Assembly: GCA_019054805.1 (NCBI GenBank)
Contig: JAHQIY010000019.1
Location: 1,270,001-1,334,000, forward strand
Direction: 5' to 3'
Length of the DNA stretch: 64,000 nt
DNA from: Brachionus manjavacas
Lineage: Eukaryota > Rotifera > Eurotatoria > Ploima > Brachionidae
Shown: piece by piece, positions 26,601 to 41,213 of the stretch
How positions within the stretch are numbered: the first letter of the stretch is position 1
Layout of the letters: each line of letters starts with the position of its first letter
Made by a program: the position numbers and the translations under genes
Notes under the pieces: model-generated
Told to the model about the DNA's origin: nothing
Seen by the model: only the letters and a program-made list of their open reading frames with translations
Database searches by the model: none

Positions 26601-29600
26601 ATTGTATCATGTAGAACTTTTTGCGCTCTTGAATTTGAGCTATTAATCATTATCGTAGCTAAAAAATTGACCATTCTGCAGTGACTTGAAAACTAAGTGA
26701 CTGGTAATCACTTGCAAGTTTCCCATGTGCAAAACTTTTCGAATCTTTGACCTTTTTTTGATCTGTAAAAGCCAAAGTCAAGAAAATTTCAAGATCTATC
26801 TAGTGGTATCTTCGGTTTTCCATAATTCGAAAAATTCATTGCAAAAAACCTATCTGAAAAACGTCAAAAAATGGGTTTTTTGCTCATTTTCGAAGTCGCC
26901 TAAAATCTTGTCCTTTTAACTTTTTTGAGTCTTGTAAATTGTATCATGTAGAACTTTTTGCGCTCTTGAATTTGAGCTATTAATCATTATCGTAGCTAAA
27001 AAATTGACCATTCTGCAGTGACTTGAAAACTAAGTGACTGGTAATCACTTGCAAGTTTCCCATGTGCAAAATTTTTCGAATCTTTGACCTTTTTTTGATC
27101 TGTAAAAGCCAAAGTCAAGAAAATTTCAAGATCTATCTAGTGGTATCTTCGGTTTTCCATAATTCGAAAAATTCATTGCAAAAAACCTATCTGAAAAACG
27201 TCAAAAAATGGGTTTTTTGCTCATTTTCGAAGTCGCCTAAAATCTTGTCCTTTTAACTTTTTTGAGTCTTGTAAATTGTATCATGTAGAACTTTTTGCGC
27301 TCTTGAATTTGAGCTATTAATCATTATCGTAGCTAAAAAATTGACCATTCTGCAGTGACTTTAAAACTAAGTGACTGGTAATCACTTGCAAGTTTCCCAT
27401 GTGCAAAACTTTTCGAATCTTTGACCTTTTTTTGATCTGTAAAAGCCAAAGTCAAGAAAATTTCAAGATCTATCTAGTGGTATCTTCGGTTTTTCCATTA
27501 TTCGAAAAATTTATTGCAAAAAACCTACCTGAAAAACGTCAAAAAATGGGTTTTTTGCTCATTTTCGAAGGCGCCTAAAATCTTGTCCTTTTAACTTTTT
27601 TGAGTCTTGTAAATTGTATCATGTAGAACTTTTTGCGCTCTTGAATTTGAGCTATTAATCATTATCGTAGCTAAAAAATTGACCATTCTGCAGTGACTTG
27701 AAAACTAAGTGACTGGTAATCACTTGCAAGTTTCCCATGTGCAAAATTTTTCGAATCTTTGACCTTTTTTTGATCTGTAAAAGCCAAAGTCAAGAAAATT
27801 TCAAGATCTATCTAGTGGTATCTTCGGTTTTCCATAATTCGAAAAATTCATTGCAAAAAACCTATCTGAAAAACGTCAAAAAATGGGTTTTTTGCTCATT
27901 TTCGAAGTCGCCTAAAATCTTGTCCTTTTAACTTTTTTGAGTCTTGTAAATTGTATCATGTAGAACTTTTTGCGCTCTTGAATTTGAGCTATTAATCATT
28001 ATCGTAGCTAAAAAATTGACCATTCTGCAGTGACTTTAAAACTAAGTGACTGGTAATCACTTGCAAGTTTCCCATGTGCATAACTTTTCGAATCTTTGAC
28101 CTTTTTTTGATCTGTAAAAGCCAAAGTCAAGAAAATTTCAAGATCTATCTAGTGGTATCTTCGGTTTTCCATTATTCGAAAAATTCATTGCAAAAAACCT
28201 ATCTGAAAAACGTCAAAAAATGGGTTTTTTGCTCATTTTCGAAGTCGCCTAAAATCTTGTCCTTTTAACTTTTTTGAGTCCTGTAAATTGTATCATGTAG
28301 AACTTTTTGCGCTCTTGAATTTGAGCTATTAATCATTATCGTAGCTAAAAAATTGACCATTCTGCAGTGACTTGAAAACTAAGTGACTGGTAATCACTTG
28401 CAAGTTTCCCATGTGCATAACTTTTCGAATCTTTGACCTTTTTTTGATCTGTAAAAGCCAAAGTCAAGAAAATTTCAAGATCTATCTAGTGGTATCTTCG
28501 GTTTTCCATAATTCGAAAAATTCATTGCAAAAAACCTACCTGAAAAACGTCAAAAAATGGGTTTTTTGCTCATTTTCGAAGTCGCCTAAAATCTTGTCCT
28601 TTTAACTTTTTTTGAGTCCTGTAAATTGTATCATGTAGAACTTTTTGCGCTCTTGAATTTGAGCTATTAATCATTATCGTAGCTAAAAAATTGACCATTC
28701 TGCAGTGACTTGAAAACTAAGTGACTGGTAATCACTTGCAAGTTTCCCATGTGCAAAACTTTTCGAATCTTTGACCTTTTTTTGATCTGTAAAAGCCAAA
28801 GTCAAGAAAATTTCAAGATCTATCTAGTGGTATCTTCGGTTTTCCATAATTCGAAAAATTTATTGCAAAAAACCTACCTGAAAAACGTCAAAAAATGGGT
28901 TTTTTGCTCATTTTCGAAGTCGCCTAAAATCTTGTCCTTTTAACTTTTATGACTCCTGTAAATTGTATCATGTAGAACTTTTTGCGCTTTTGAATTTGAG
29001 CTATTAATCATTATCGTAGCTAAAAAATTGACCATTCTGCAGTGACTTGAAAACTAAGTGACTGGTAATCACTTGCAAGTTTCCCATGTGCATAACTTTT
29101 CGAATCTTTGACCTTTTTTGATCTGTAAAAGCCAAAGTCAAGAAAATTTCAAGATCTATCTAGTGGTATCTTCGGTTTTCCATAATTCGAAAAATTCATT
29201 GCAAAAAACCTACCTGAAAAACGTCAAAAAATGGGTTTTTTGCTCATTTTCGAAGGCGCCTAAAATCTTGTCCTTTTAACTTTTTTGAGTCCTGTAAATT
29301 GTATCATGTAGAACTTTTTGCGCTTTTGAATTTGAGCTATTAATCATTATCGTAGCTAAAAAATTGACCATTCTGCAGTGAATTGAAAACTAAGTGACTG
29401 GTAATCACTTGAAAGTTTCCCATGTATATAACTTTTCGAATCTTTGACCTCTTTTTGATCTGTAAAAGCCAAAGTCAAGAAAATTTCAAGATCTATCTAG
29501 TGGTATCTTCGGTTTTCCATAATTCGAAAAATTCATTGCAAAAAACCTACCTGAAAAACGTCAAAAAATGGGTTTTTTGCTCATTTTCGAAGGCGCCTAA

Positions 29601-32600
29601 AATCTTGTCCTTTTAACTTTTTTGAGTCCTGTAAATTGTATCATGTAGAACTTTTTGCGCTCTTGATTTTGAGCTATTAATCATTATCGTAGCTAAAAAA
29701 TTGACCATTCTGCAGTGACTTGAAAACTAAGTGACTGGTAATCACTTGCAAGTTTCCCATGTGCATAACTTTTCGGATCTTTGACCTTTTTTTGATCTGT
29801 AAAAGCCAAAGTCAAGAAAATTTCAAGATCTATCTAGTGGTATCTTCGGTTTTCCATAATTCGAAAAATTCATTGCAAAAAACCTATCTGAAAAACGTCA
29901 AAAAATGGGTTTTTTGCTCATTTTCGAAGGCGCCTAAAATCTTGTCCTTTTAACTTTTTTGAGTCCTGTAAATTGTATCATGTAGAACTTTTTGCGCTCT
30001 TGTATTTGAGCTATTAATCATTATCATAGCTAAAAAATTGACCATTCTGCAGTGACTTGAAAACTAAGTGACTGGTAATCACTTGCAAGTTTCCCATGTG
30101 CATAACTTTTCGAATCTTTGACCTTTTTTTGATCTGTAAAAGCCAATGTCAAGAAAATTTCAAGATCTATCTAGTGGTATCTTCGGTTTTCCATAATTCG
30201 AAAAATTTATTGCAAAAAACCTATCTGAAAAACGTCAAAAAATGGGTTTTTTGCTCATTTTCGAAGGCGCCTAAAATCTTGTCCTTTTAACTTTTTTGAG
30301 TCCTGTAAATTGTATCATGTAGAACTTTTTGCGCTCTTGAATTTGAGCTATTAATCATTATCGTAGCTAAAAAATTGACCATTCTGCAGTGACTTGAAAA
30401 CTAAGTGACTGGTAATCACTTGCAAGTTTCCCATGTGCAAAACTTTTCGAATCTTTGACCTTTTTTTGATCTGTAAAAGCCAAAGTCAAGAAAATTTCAA
30501 GATCTATCTAGTGGTATCTTCGGTTTTCCATAATTCGAAAAATTTATTGCAAAAAACCTACCTGAAAAACGTCAAAAAATGGGTTTTTTGCTCATTTTCG
30601 AAGGCGCCTAAAATCTTGTCCTTTTAACTTTTTTGAGTCCTGTAAATTGTATCATGTAGAACTTTTTGCGCTTTTGAATTTGAGCTATTAATCATTATCG
30701 TAGCTAAAAAATTGACCATTCTGCAGTGACTTGAAAACTAAGTGACTGGTAATCACTTGCAAGTTTCCCATGTGCATAACTTTTCGAATCTTTGACCTTT
30801 TTTTGATCTGTAAAAGCCAAAGTCAAGAAAATTTCAAGATCTATCTAGTGGTATCTTCGGTTTTCCATAATTCGAAAAATTCATTGCAAAAAACCTATCT
30901 GAAAAACGTCAAAAAATGGGTTTTTTGCTCATTTTCGAAGTCGCCTAAAATCTTGTCCTTTTAACTTTTTTGAGTCCTGTAAATTGTATCATGTAGAACT
31001 TTTTGCGCTCTTGAATTTGAGCTATTAATCATTATCGTAGCTAAAAAATTGACCATTCTGCAGTGACTTGAAAACTAAGTGACTGGTAATCACTTGCAAG
31101 TTTCCCATGTGCAAAACTTTTCGAATCTTTGACCTTTTTTTGATCTGTAAAAGCCAAAGTCAAGAAAATTTCAAGATCTATCTAGTGGTATCTTCGGTTT
31201 TCCATAATTCGAAAAATTTATTGCAAAAAACCTACCTGAAAAACGTCAAAAAATGGGTTTTTTGCTCATTTTCGAAGGCGCCTAAAATCTTGTCCTTTTA
31301 ACTTTTTTGAGTCCTGTAAATTGTATCATGTAGAACTTTTTGCGCTTTTGAATTTGAGCTATTAATCATTATCGTAGCTAAAAAATTGACCATTCTGCAG
31401 TGACTTGAAAACTAAGTGACTGGTAATCACTTGCAAGTTTCCCATGTGCATAACTTTTCGAATCTTTGACCTTTTTTTGATCTGTAAAAGCCAAAGTCAA
31501 GAAAATTTCAAGATCTATCTAGTGGTATCTTCGGTTTTCCATAATTCGAAAAATTCATTGCAAAAAACCTATCTGAAAAACGTCAAAAAATGGGTTTTTT
31601 GCTCATTTTCGAAGTCGCCTAAAATCTTGTCCTTTTAATTTTTCTGAGTCTTGTAAATTGTATCATGTAGAACTTTTTGCGCTTTTGAATTTGAGCTATT
31701 AATCATTATCGTAGCTAAAAAATTGACCATTCTGCAGTGACTTGAAAACTAAGTGACTGGTAATCACTTGCAAGTTTCCCATGTGCATAACTTTTCGAAT
31801 CTTTGACCTTTTTTTGATCTGTAAAAGCCAAAGTCAAGAAAATTTCAAGATCTATCTAGTGGTATCTTCGGTTTTCCATAATTCGAAAAATTCATTGCAA
31901 AAAACCTATCTGAAAAACGTCAAAAAATGGGTTTTTTGCTCATTTTCGAAGTCGCCTAAAATCTTGTCCTTTTAACTTTTTTGAGTCCTGTAAATTGTAT
32001 CATGTAGAACTTTTGGCGCTCTTGAATTTGAGCTATTAATCATTATCGTAGCTAAAAAATTGACCATTCTGCAGTGACTTGAAAACTAAGTGACTGGTAA
32101 TCACTTGCAAGTTTCCCATGTGCATAACTTTTCGAATCTTTGACCTTTTTTGGATCTGTAAAAGCCAAAGTCAAGAAAATTTCAAGATCTATCTAGTGGT
32201 ATCTTCGGTTTTCCATAATTCGAAAAATTCATTGCAAAAAACCTACCTGAAAAACGTCAAAAAATGGGTTTTTTGCTCATTTTCGAAGTCGCCTAAAATC
32301 TTGTCCTTTTAACTTTTTTGAGTCCTGTAAATTGTATCATGTAGAACTTTTTGCGCTCTTGAATTTGAGCTATTAATCATTATCGTAGCTAAAAAATTGA
32401 CCATTCTGCAGTGACTTGAAAACTAAGTGACTGGTAATCACTTGCAAGTTTCCCATGTGCAAAACTTTTCGAATCTTTGACCTTTTTTTGATCTGTAAAA
32501 GCCAAAGTCAAGAAAATTTCAAGATCTATCTAGTGGTATCTTCGGTTTTCCATAATTCGAAAAATTAATTGCAAAAAACCTATCTGAAAAACGTCAAAAA

Positions 32601-35600
32601 ATGGGTTTTTTGCTCATTTTCGAAGTCGCCTAAAATCTTGTCCTTTTAATTTTTCTGAGTCTTGTAAATTGTATCATGTAGAACTTTTTGCGCTTTTGAA
32701 TTTGAGCTATTAATCATTATCGTAGCTAAAAAATTGACCATTCTGCAGTGACTTGAAAACTAAGTGACTGGTAATCACTTGCAAGTTTCCCATGTGCAAA
32801 ACTTTTCGAATCTTTGACCTTTTTTTGATCTGTAAAAGCCAAAGTCAAGAAAATTTCAAGATCTATCTAGTGGTATCTTCGGTTTTCCATAATTCGAAAA
32901 ATTCATTGCAAAAAACCTACCTGAAAAACGTCAAAAAATGGGTTTTTTGCTCATTTTCGAAGGCGCCTAAAATCTTGTCCTTTTAACTTTTTTGAGTCCT
33001 GTAAATTGTATCATGTAGAACTTTTTGCGCTTTTGAATTTGAGCTATTAATCATTATCGTAGCTAAAAAATTGACCATTCTGCAGTGACTTGAAAACTAA
33101 GTGACTGGTAATCACTTGCAAGTTTCCCATGTGCATAACTTTTCGGATCTTTGACCTTTTTTTGATCTGTAAAAGCCAAAGTCAAGAAAATTTCAAGATC
33201 TATCTAGTGGTATCTTCGGTTTTCCATAATTCGAAAAATTCATTGCAAAAAACCTATCTGAAAAACGTCAAAAAATGGGTTTTTTGCTCATTTTCGAAGT
33301 CGCCTAAAATCTTGTCCTTTTAACTTTTTTGAGTCCTGTAAATTGTATCATGTAGAACTTTTTGCGCTCTTGTATTTGAGCTATTAATCATTATCGTAGC
33401 TAAAAAATTGACCATTCTGCAGTGACTTGAAAACTAAGTGACTGGTAATCACTTGCAAGTTTCCCATGTGCATAACTTTTCGAATCTTTGACCTTTTTTT
33501 GATCTGTAAAAGCCAAAGTCAAGAAAATTTCAAGATCTATCTAGTGGTATCTTCGGTTTTCCATAATTCGAAAAATTCATTGCAAAAAACCTATCTGAAA
33601 AACGTCAAAAAATGGGTTTTTTGCTCATTTTCGAAGTCGCCTAAAATCTTGTCCTTTTAACTTTTTTGAGTCCTGTAAATTGTATCATGTAGAACTTTTT
33701 GCGCTCTTGTATTTGAGCTATTAATCATTATCGTAGCTAAAAAATTGACCATTCTGCAGTGACTTGAAAACTAAGTGACTGGTAATCACTTGCAAGTTTC
33801 CCATGTGCATAACTTTTCGAATCTTTGACCTTTTTTTGATCTGTAAAAGCCAAAGTCAAGAAAATTTCAAGATCTATCTAGTGGTATCTTCGGTTTTCCA
33901 TAATTCGAAAAATTCATTGCAAAAAACCTATCTGAAAAACGTCAAAAAATGGGTTTTTTGCTCATTTTCGAAGGCGCCTAAAATCTTGTCCTTTTAACTT
34001 TTTTGAGTCCTGTAAATTGTATCATGTAGAACTTTTTGCGCTCTTGAATTTGAGCTATTAATCATTATCGTAGCTAAAAAATTGACCATTCTGCAGTGAC
34101 TTGAAAACTAAGTGACTGGTAATCACTTGCAAGTTTCCCATGTGCAAAACTTTTCGAATCTTTGACCTTTTTTTGATCTGTAAAAGCCAAAGTCAAGAAA
34201 ATTTCAAGATCTATCTAGTGGTATCTTCGGTTTTCCATAATTCGAAAAATTCATTGCAAAAAACCTATCTGAAAAACGTCAAAAAATGGGTTTTTTGCTC
34301 ATTTTCGAAGTCGCCTAAAATCTTGTCCTTTTAACTTTTTTGAGTCCTGTAAATTGTATCATGTAGAACTTTTTGCGCTCTTGAATTTGAGCTATTAATC
34401 ATTATCGTAGCTAAAAAATTGACCATTCTGCAGTGACTTGAAAACTAAGTGACTGGTAATCACTTGCAAGTTTCCCATGTGCATAACTTTTCGAATCTTT
34501 GACCTTTTTTTGATCTGTAAAAGCCAAAGTCAAGAAAATTTCAAGATCTATCTAGTGGTATCTTCGGTTTTCCATAATTCGAAAAATTCATTGCAAAAAA
34601 CCTATCTGAAAAACGTCAAAAAATGGGTTTTTTGCTCATTTTCGAAGTCGCCTAAAATCTTGTCCTTTTAACTTTTTTGAGTCCTGTAAATTGTATCATG
34701 TAGAACTTTTTGCGCTCTTGAATTTGAGCTATTAATCATTATCGTAGCTAAAAAATTGACCATTCTGCAGTGACTTGAAAACTAAGTGACTGGTAATCAC
34801 TTGCAAGTTTCCCATGTGCATAACTTTTCGAATCTTTGACCTTTTTTTGATCTGTAAAAGCCAAAGTCAAGAAAATTTCAAGATCTATCTAGTGGTATCT
34901 TCGGTTTTCCATAATTCGAAAAATTCATTGCAAAAAACCTATCTGAAAAACGTCAAAAAATGGGTTTTTTGCTCATTTTCGAAGTCGCCTAAAATCTTGT
35001 CCTTTTAACTTTTTTGAGTCCTGTAAATTGTATCATGTAGAACTTTTTGCGCTCTTGAATTTGAGCTATTAATCATTATCGTAGCTAAAAAATTGACCAT
35101 TCTGCAGTGACTTGAAAACTAAGTGACTGGTAATCACTTGCAAGTTTCCCATGTGCATAACTTTTCGAATCTTTGACCTTTTTTTGATCTGTAAAAGCCA
35201 AAGTCAAGAAAATTTCAAGATCTATCTAGTGGTATCTTCGGTTTTCCATAATTCGAAAAATTCATTGCAAAAAACCTACCTGAAAAACGTCAAAAAATGG
35301 GTTTTTTGCTCATTTTCGAAGTCGCCTAAAATCTTGTCCTTTTAACTTTTTGAGTCCTGTAAATTGTATCATGTAGAACTTTTTGCGCTCTTGAATTTGA
35401 GCTATTAATCATTATCGTAGCTAAAAAATTGACCATTCTGCAGTGACTTGAAAACTAAGTGACTGGTAATCACTTGCAAGTTTCCCATGTGCATAACTTT
35501 TCGAATCTTTGACCTTTTTTTGATCTGTAAAAGCCAAAGTCAAGAAAATTTCAAGATCTATCTAGTGGTATCTTCGGTTTTCCATAATTCGAAAAATTCA

Positions 35601-38600
35601 TTGCAAAAAACCTATCTGAAAAACGTCAAAAAATGGGTTTTTTGCTCATTTTCGAAGTCGCCTAAAATCTTGTCCTTTTAACTTTTTTGAGTCCTGTAAA
35701 TTGTATCATGTAGAACTTTTTGCGCTTTTGAATTTGAGCTATTAATCATTATCGTAGCTAAAAAATTGACCATTCTGCAGTGACTTGAAAACTAAGTGAC
35801 TGGTAATCACTTGCAAGTTTCCCATGTGCATAACTTTTCGAATCTTTGACCTTTTTTTGATCTGTAAAAGCCAAAGTCAAGAAAATTTCAAGATCTATCT
35901 AGTGGTATCTTCGGTTTTCCATAATTCGAAAAATTCATTGCAAAAAACCTATCTGAAAAACGTCAAAAAATGGGTTTTTTGCTCATTTTCGAAGGCGCCT
36001 AAAATCTTGTCCTTTTAACTTTTTTGAGTCCTGTAAATTGTATCATGTAGAACTTTTTGCGCTCTTGAATTTGAGCTATTAATCATTATCGTAGCTAAAA
36101 AATTGACCATTCTGCAGTGACTTGAAAACTAAGTGACTGGTAATCACTTGCAAGTTTCCCATGTGCATAACTTTTCGAATCTTTGACCTTTTTTGGATCT
36201 GTAAAAGCCAAAGTCAAGAAAATTTCAAGATCTATCTAGTGGTATCTTCGGTTTTCCATAATTCGAAAAATTCATTGCAAAAAACCTATCTGAAAAACGT
36301 CAAAAAATGGGTTTTTTGCTCATTTTCGAAGTCGCCTAAAATCTTGTCCTTTTAACTTTTTTGAGTCCTGTAAATTGTATCATGTAGAACTTTTTGCGCT
36401 CTTGAATTTGAGCTATTAATCATTATCGTAGCTAAAAAATTGACCATTCTGCAGTGACTTGAAAACTAAGTGACTGGTAATCACTTGCAAGTTTCCCATG
36501 TGCATAACTTTTCGAATCTTTGACCTTTTTTGATCTGTAAAAGCCAAAGTCAAGAAAATTTCAAGATCTATCTAGTGGTATCTTCGGTTTTCCATAATTC
36601 GAAAAATTCATTGCAAAAAACCTATCTGAAAAACGTCAAAAAATGGGTTTTTTGCTCATTTTCGAAGTCGCCTAAAATCTTGTCCTTTTAACTTTTTTGA
36701 GTCCTGTAAATTGTATCATGTAGAACTTTTTGCGCTCTTGAATTTGAGCTATTAATCATTATCGTAGCTAAAAATTGACCATTCTGCAGTGACTTGAAAA
36801 CTAAGTGACTGGTAATCACTTGCAAGTTTCCCATGTGCAAAACTTTTCGAATCTTTGACCTTTTTTTGATCTGTAAAAGCCAAAGTCAAGAAAATTTCAA
36901 GATCTATCTAGTGGTATCTTCGGTTTTCCATAATTCGAAAAATTCATTGCAAAAAACCTACCTGAAAAACGTCAAAAAATGGGTTTTTTGCTCATTTTCG
37001 AAGGCGCCTAAAATCTTGTCCTTTTAACTTTTTTGAGTCCTGTAAATTGTATCATGTAGAACTTTTTGCGCTCTTGATTTTGAGCTATTAATCATTATCG
37101 TAGCTAAAAAATTGACCATTCTGCAGTGACTTGAAAACTAAGTGACTGGTAATCACTTGCAAGTTTCCCATGTGCATAACTTTTCGAATCTTTGACCTTT
37201 TTTTGATCTGTAAAAGCCAAAGTCAAGAAAATTTCAAGATCTATCTAGTGGTATCTTCGGTTTTCCATAATTCGAAAAATTCATTGCAAAAAACCTATCT
37301 GAAAAACGTCAAAAAATGGGTTTTTTGCTCATTTTCGAAGTCGCCTAAAATCTTGTCCTTTTAACTTTTTTGAGTCCTGTAAATTGTATCATGTAGAACT
37401 TTTTGCGCTCTTGAATTTGAGCTATTAATCATTATCGTAGCTAAAAAATTGACCATTCTGCAGTGACTTGAAAACTAAGTGACTGGTAATCACTTGCAAG
37501 TTTCCCATGTGCATAACTTTTCGAATCTTTGACCTTTTTTTGATCTGTAAAAGCCAAAGTCAAGAAAATTTCAAGATCTATCTAGTGGTATCTTCGGTTT
37601 TCCATAATTCGAAAAATTCATTGCAAAAAACCTATCTGAAAAACGTCAAAAAATGGGTTTTTTGCTCATTTTCGAAGTCGCCTAAAATCTTGTCCTTTTA
37701 ACTTTTTTGAGTCCTGTAAATTGTATCATGTAGAACTTTTTGCGCTCTTGAATTTGAGCTATTAATCATTATCGTAGCTAAAAAATTGACCATTCTGCAG
37801 TGACTTGAAAACTAAGTGACTGGTAATCACTTGCAAGTTTCCCATGTGCAAAACTTTTCGAATCTTTGACCTTTTTTTGATCTGTAAAAGCCAAAGTCAA
37901 GAAAATTTCAAGATCTATCTAGTGGTATCTTCGGTTTTCCATAATTCGAAAAATTCATTGCAAAAAACCTATCTGAAAAACGTCAAAAAATGGGTTTTTT
38001 GCTCATTTTCGAAGGCGCCTAAAATCTTGTCCTTTTAACTTTTTTGAGTCCTGTAAATTGTATCATGTAGAACTTTTTGCGCTCTTGAATTTGAGCTATT
38101 AATCATTATCGTAGCTAAAAAATTGACCATTCTGCAGTGACTTGAAAACTAAGTGACTGGTAATCACTTGCAAGTTTCCCATGTGCAAAACTTTTCGAAT
38201 CTTTGACCTTTTTTTGATCTGTAAAAGCCAAAGTCAAGAAAATTTCAAGATCTATCTAGTGGTATCTTCGGTTTTCCATAATTCGAAAAATTCATTGCAA
38301 AAAACCTATCTGAAAAACGTCAAAAAATGGGTTTTTTGCTCATTTTCGAAGGCGCCTAAAATCTTGTCCTTTTAACTTTTTTGAGTCCTGTAAATTGTAT
38401 CATGTAGAACTTTTTGCGCTTTTGAATTTGAGCTATTAATCATTATCGTAGCTAAAAAATTGACCATTCTGCAGTGACTTGAAAACTAAGTGACTGGTAA
38501 TCACTTGCAAGTTTCCCATGTGCAAAACTTTTCGAATCTTTGACCATTTTTCGATCTGTAAAAGCCAAAGTCAAGAAAATTTCAAGATCTATCTAGTGGT

Positions 38601-41213
38601 ATCTTCGGTTTTCCATAATTCGAAAAATTAATTGCAAAAAACCTATCTGAAAAACGTCAAAAAATGGGTTTTTTGCTCATTTTCGAAGGCGCCTAAAATC
38701 TTGTCCTTTTAACTTTTTTGAGTCCTGTAAATTGTATCATGTAGAACTTTTTGCGCTCTTGAATTTGAGCTATTAATCATTATCGTAGCTAAAAAATTGA
38801 CCATTCTGCAGTGACTTGAAAACTAAGTGACTGGTAATCACTTGCAAGTTTCCCATGTGCAAAACTTTTCGAATCTTTGACCTTTTTTTGATCTGTAAAA
38901 GCCAAAGTCAAGAAAATTTCAAGATCTATCTAGTGGTATCTTCGGTTTTCCATAATTCGAAAAATTCATTGCAAAAAACCTATCTGAAATACGTCAAAAA
39001 ATGGGTTTTTTGCTCATTTTCGAAGGCGCCTAAAATCTTGTCCTTTTAACTTTTTTGAGTCCTGTAAATTGTATCATGTAGAACTTTTTGCGCTCTTGAA
39101 TTTGAGCTATTAAATCATTATCGTAGCTAAAAAATTGACCATTCTGCAGTGACTTGAAAACTAAGTGACTGGTAATCACTTGCAAGTTTCCCATGTGCAT
39201 AACTTTTCGAATCTTTGACCTTTTTTTGATCTGTAAAAGCCAAAGTCAAGAAAATTTCAAGATCTATCTAGTGGTATCTTCGGTTTTCCATAATTCGAAA
39301 AATTCATTGCAAAAAACCTATCTGAAAAACGTCAAAAAATGGGTTTTTTGCTCATTTTCGAAGGCGCCTAAAATCTTGTCCTTTTAACTTTTTTGAGTCC
39401 TGTAAATTGTATCATGTAGAACTTTTTGCGCTCTTGAATTTGAGCTATTAATCATTATCGTAGCTAAAAAATTGACCATTCTGCAGTGACTTGAAAACTA
39501 AGTGACTGGTAATCACTTGCAAGTTTCCCATGTGCAAAACTTTTCGAATCTTTGACCTTTTTTGATCTGTAAAAGCCAAAGTCAAGAAAATTTCAAGATC
39601 TATCTAGTGGTATCTTCGGTTTTCCATAATTCGAAAAATTCATTGCAAAAAACCTATCTGAAAAACGTCAAAAAATGGGTTTTTTGCTCATTTTCGAAGG
39701 CGCCTAAAATCTTGTCCTTTTAATTTTTCTGAGTCTTGTAAATTGTATCATGTAGAACTTTTTGCGCTCTTGAATTTGAGCTATTAATCATTATCGTAGC
39801 TAAAAAATTGACCATTCTGCAGTGACTTGAAAACTAAGTGACTGGTAATCACATGCAAGTTTCCCATGTGCAAAACTTTTCGAATCTTTGACCTTTTTTT
39901 GATCTGTAAAAGCCAAAGTCAAGAAAATTTCAAGATCTATCTAGTGGTATCTTCGGTTTTCCATAATTCGAAAAATTCATTGCAAAAAACCTACCTGAAA
40001 AACGTCAAAAAATGGGTTTTTTGCTCATTTTCGAAGGCGCCTAAAATCTTGTCCTTTTAACTTTTTTGAGTCCTGTAAATTGTATCATGTAGAACTTTTT
40101 GCGCTCTTGAATTTGAGCTATTAATCATTATCGTAGCTAAAAAATTGACCATTCTGCAGTGACTTGAAAACTAAGTGACTGGTAATCACTTGCAAGTTTC
40201 CCATGTGCAAAACTTTTCGAATCTTTGACCTTTTTTTGATCTGTAAAAGCCAAAGTCAAGAAAATTTCAAGATCTATCTAGTGGTATCTTCGGTTTTCCA
40301 TAATTCGAAAAATTCATTGCACAAAACCTATCTGAAAAACGTCAAAAAATGGGTTTTTTGCTCATTTTCGAAGACGCCTAAAATCTTGTCCTTTTAACTT
40401 TTTTGAGTCCTGTAAATTGTATCATGTAGAACTTTTTGCGCTCTTGAATTTGAGCTATTAATCATTATCGTAGCTAAAAAATTGACCATTCTGCAGTGAC
40501 TTGAAAACTAAGTGACTGGTAATCACTTGCAAGTTTCCCATGTGCAAAACTTTTCGAATCTTTGACCTTTTTTTGATCTGTAATAGCCAAAGTCAAGAAA
40601 ATTTCACGATCTATCTAGTGGTATCTTCGGTTTTCCATAATTCGAAAAATTCATTGCAAAAAACCTATCTGAAAAACGTCAAAAAATGGGTTTTTTGCTC
40701 ATTTTCGAAGTCGCCTAAAATCTTGTCCTTTTGACTTTTTTTGAGTCCTGTAAATTGTATCATGTAGAACTTTTTGCGCTCTTGAATTTGAGCTATTAAT
40801 CATTATCGTAGCTAAAAAATTGACCATTCTGCAGTGACTTGAAAACTAAGTGACTGGTAATCACTTGCAAGTTTCCCATGTGCATAACTTTTCGAATCTT
40901 TGACCTTTTTTGATCTGTAAAAGCCAAAGTCAAGAAAATTTCAAGATCTATCTAGTGGTATCTTCGGTTTTCCATAATTCGAAAAATTCATTGCAAAAAA
41001 CCTACCTGAAAAACGTCAAAAAATGGGTTTTTTGCTCATTTTCGAAGGCGCCTAAAATCTTGTCCTTTTAACTTTTTTGAGTCCTGTAAATTGTATCATG
41101 TAGAACTTTTTGCGCTTTTGAATTTGAGCTATTAATCATTATCGTAGCTAAAAAATTGACCATTCTGCAGTGACTTGAAAACTAAGTGACTGGTAATCAC
41201 TTGCAAGTTTCCC

